A stretch of 7,304 nucleotides of DNA, taken from Coprobacillus sp. GTDB lineage: Bacteria > Bacillota_I > Bacilli_A > RFN20 > CAG-826. Within the stretch, counting starts at the first letter, position 1, and the number at the start of each line of letters is the position of its first letter. Under the pieces are notes generated by a model. The model had not been told where the DNA came from. It made no database searches and worked only from the letters and a program-made list of their open reading frames with translations. Below are positions 6,109-7,304 of the stretch, one piece after another. The DNA lies in the NCBI GenBank assembly GCA_021203745.1, contig JAJQAP010000082.1:3290-10593 (forward strand). The letters are read 5' to 3'. The translations under genes and the position numbers were made by a program.

Positions 6109-7304
6109 ATGAAATCTAAATTAGTTTTATCTTTAATGGTTTTAACCCTTAGTCTTAGTGCGTGTGAGGGCTCTCTTTCTAGTGGCACAGCCTTAAAGCT
6201 TGATGATAATGAGATAAATGAAATAGAAATTGGTTATTTAAACTCAAGGAGCGATGTCGCTGGTATCACAATTGATATAAATCTGAGTGAATCACCTCTT
6301 TCAGACACAATCACACTAGCCACTCAAAGTGTAGAGAATACCACATCGATTGAATATAATCGTTATTCAAATAGAGCGATTGCCTATTCTGAATCGTATA
6401 ACCGAAGTGAAACAACCACCGCAACAGGATTTACTACTTATACAAATACAGAAGAGAGAGGTTATTCTTGGCTAGGTAGAGTAAAAGACGAAGAGGATAA
6501 TGATATTTATTATCACTACCAGTATTCAAATATCTCTTATAACAATGGATATGTTTCTAGTAATAGCACCGCTACAGGTCCTATAGAGCCTAGTTATTCT
6601 GATACCTATTGGATGAGTTATTATATTGACTTATTCTATAACGATATCTTTAGTCAGTATATTGTAGAGACTGATTCCTATGGTTATTCCTTATATCGAA
6701 CCTTCTCTAGTGTTTCGCTCTTTGATGGGGGTCTCACCTATGTTTGGGACACAAAGAATAGCAAAGCAAGTGCCTACTACTCCTTATCTAAACTATCCAC
6801 GATTAGTAACCCCTTATATCCTAGAGATAGTTCTAAGAATATCCCAGTAGTGGATCTATATGATATCTCTTATACCTTTGTTAATGATAAAACCTATGGT
6901 TATGTTCTTTCTAATGTCTCATACTCTTACCAGTATCAACTTCTAGAAAACTTTGAAAATCACTATCTCTCTAATCCAAGAGTGATTAAAACATATAACT
7001 TTGATGCTTACTACTCTTACTCTAATCAACTTGGAATGACACAAATTCCAAATATTGATACAACGTCTGCGATTTTTGTGCCTCTTTTAACCACAAAAGA
7101 GACTTATCTTTCCTCAGGGAGCGAGTCCTATAGTGTCTCTTCTATATCTAACACTATTAATATGAGTGCGGTTATCTCTGACCTATATCCATCATTTAAC
7201 GGATACTGCTATGAAATACCTTTATCTATAACTAGTAGTTCTTCTTACTATTCTTATTCCTATTCATTTACATCCACATTAAATACTGCATTAGAAGAAA
7301 TTAT
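6109..7304 (+). CDS. second tyrosine/serine-rich lipoprotein, 3' end outside window
   Basis: The frame is open from the ATG to the window edge (398 codons, no stop), so the gene is incomplete at its 3' end. Residues 1-19 form a lipoprotein signal peptide: MKSK, a hydrophobic core and lipobox L16-S17-A18-C19. The mature part is rich in Ser, Tyr, Thr and Asn with no membrane helix. Tyr-Ser alternation is strong near the end (SSSSYYSYSYSF, about residues 374-385), consistent with beta-rich surface structure. The segment from Y111 to Q138, including SWL and DEED...YYHYQ, matches the upstream lipoprotein at a constant offset of 6 residues with about 10 of 28 identities, so the two are probably diverged tandem duplicates. 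Codon use and composition resemble the neighbour. It starts 8 nt after the upstream stop with a strong ribosome site. No known family is recognised and no function can be assigned. Confidence 0.85.
   Translation, partial: MKSKLVLSLMVLTLSLSACEGSLSSGTALKLDDNEINEIEIGYLNSRSDVAGITIDINLSESPLSDTITLATQSVENTTSIEYNRYSNRAIAYSESYNRSETTTATGFTTYTNTEERGYSWLGRVKDEEDNDIYYHYQYSNISYNNGYVSSNSTATGPIEPSYSDTYWMSYYIDLFYNDIFSQYIVETDSYGYSLYRTFSSVSLFDGGLTYVWDTKNSKASAYYSLSKLSTISNPLYPRDSSKNIPVVDLYDISYTFVNDKTYGYVLSNVSYSYQYQLLENFENHYLSNPRVIKTYNFDAYYSYSNQLGMTQIPNIDTTSAIFVPLLTTKETYLSSGSESYSVSSISNTINMSAVISDLYPSFNGYCYEIPLSITSSSSYYSYSYSFTSTLNTALEEI

Noticed and set aside
7225..7280. TCT/TAT-rich run as a simple-sequence repeat for phase variation
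   Set aside because: The codons for Ser and Tyr vary (TCT, AGT, TCC, TAC, TAT), with no uniform short repeat unit, so slippage is unlikely.

Overview
The window is AT-rich DNA with a standard genetic code: every tryptophan in the genes is TGG, and stops are TAA or TAG. It carries Shine-Dalgarno-type ribosome sites, U-tailed intrinsic terminators and two diderm-independent lipoprotein signal peptides, and its pyruvate kinase and serine hydroxymethyltransferase look Bacilli-like. This points to a low-GC Firmicutes-type bacterium, perhaps one of the uncultured Bacilli/Erysipelotrichia/Mollicutes-related lineages. That placement is inference; no rRNA or species marker is present.

Layout. (1) 1-880, plus strand: the C-terminal part of an ABC exporter subunit (end of the membrane domain plus a complete ATPase domain), cut by the window edge. 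(2) A hairpin at 902-932 with U-tracts on both strands ends this gene and the convergent unit. (3) 2004-949, minus strand: a two-gene unit of an acyl-ACP thioesterase followed after 6 nt by a small zinc-ribbon membrane protein. (4) 2005-2093: an AT-rich divergent promoter region with a TATAAT on each strand and a palindrome over the pyk -10. (5) 2094-4738, plus strand: pyk (pyruvate kinase) and glyA (serine hydroxymethyltransferase), overlapping by one base, followed by a terminator. The glyA frame has no ATG, GTG or TTG where the protein must begin; an ATT overlapping the pyk stop is the best start. (6) 4829-7304, plus strand: two tandem tyrosine/serine-rich lipoproteins, the second running off the window. 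They match no family I recognise but appear distantly related to each other.

Functionally, pyk and glyA are central metabolism (pyruvate/ATP and glycine/one-carbon units), and the thioesterase releases fatty acids from acyl carrier protein. The lipoprotein pair is the only part without an assignable role and is the best candidate for undescribed biology. No CRISPR, mobile element, tRNA, rRNA or riboswitch was seen. No gene-free stretch exceeds 300 bases.
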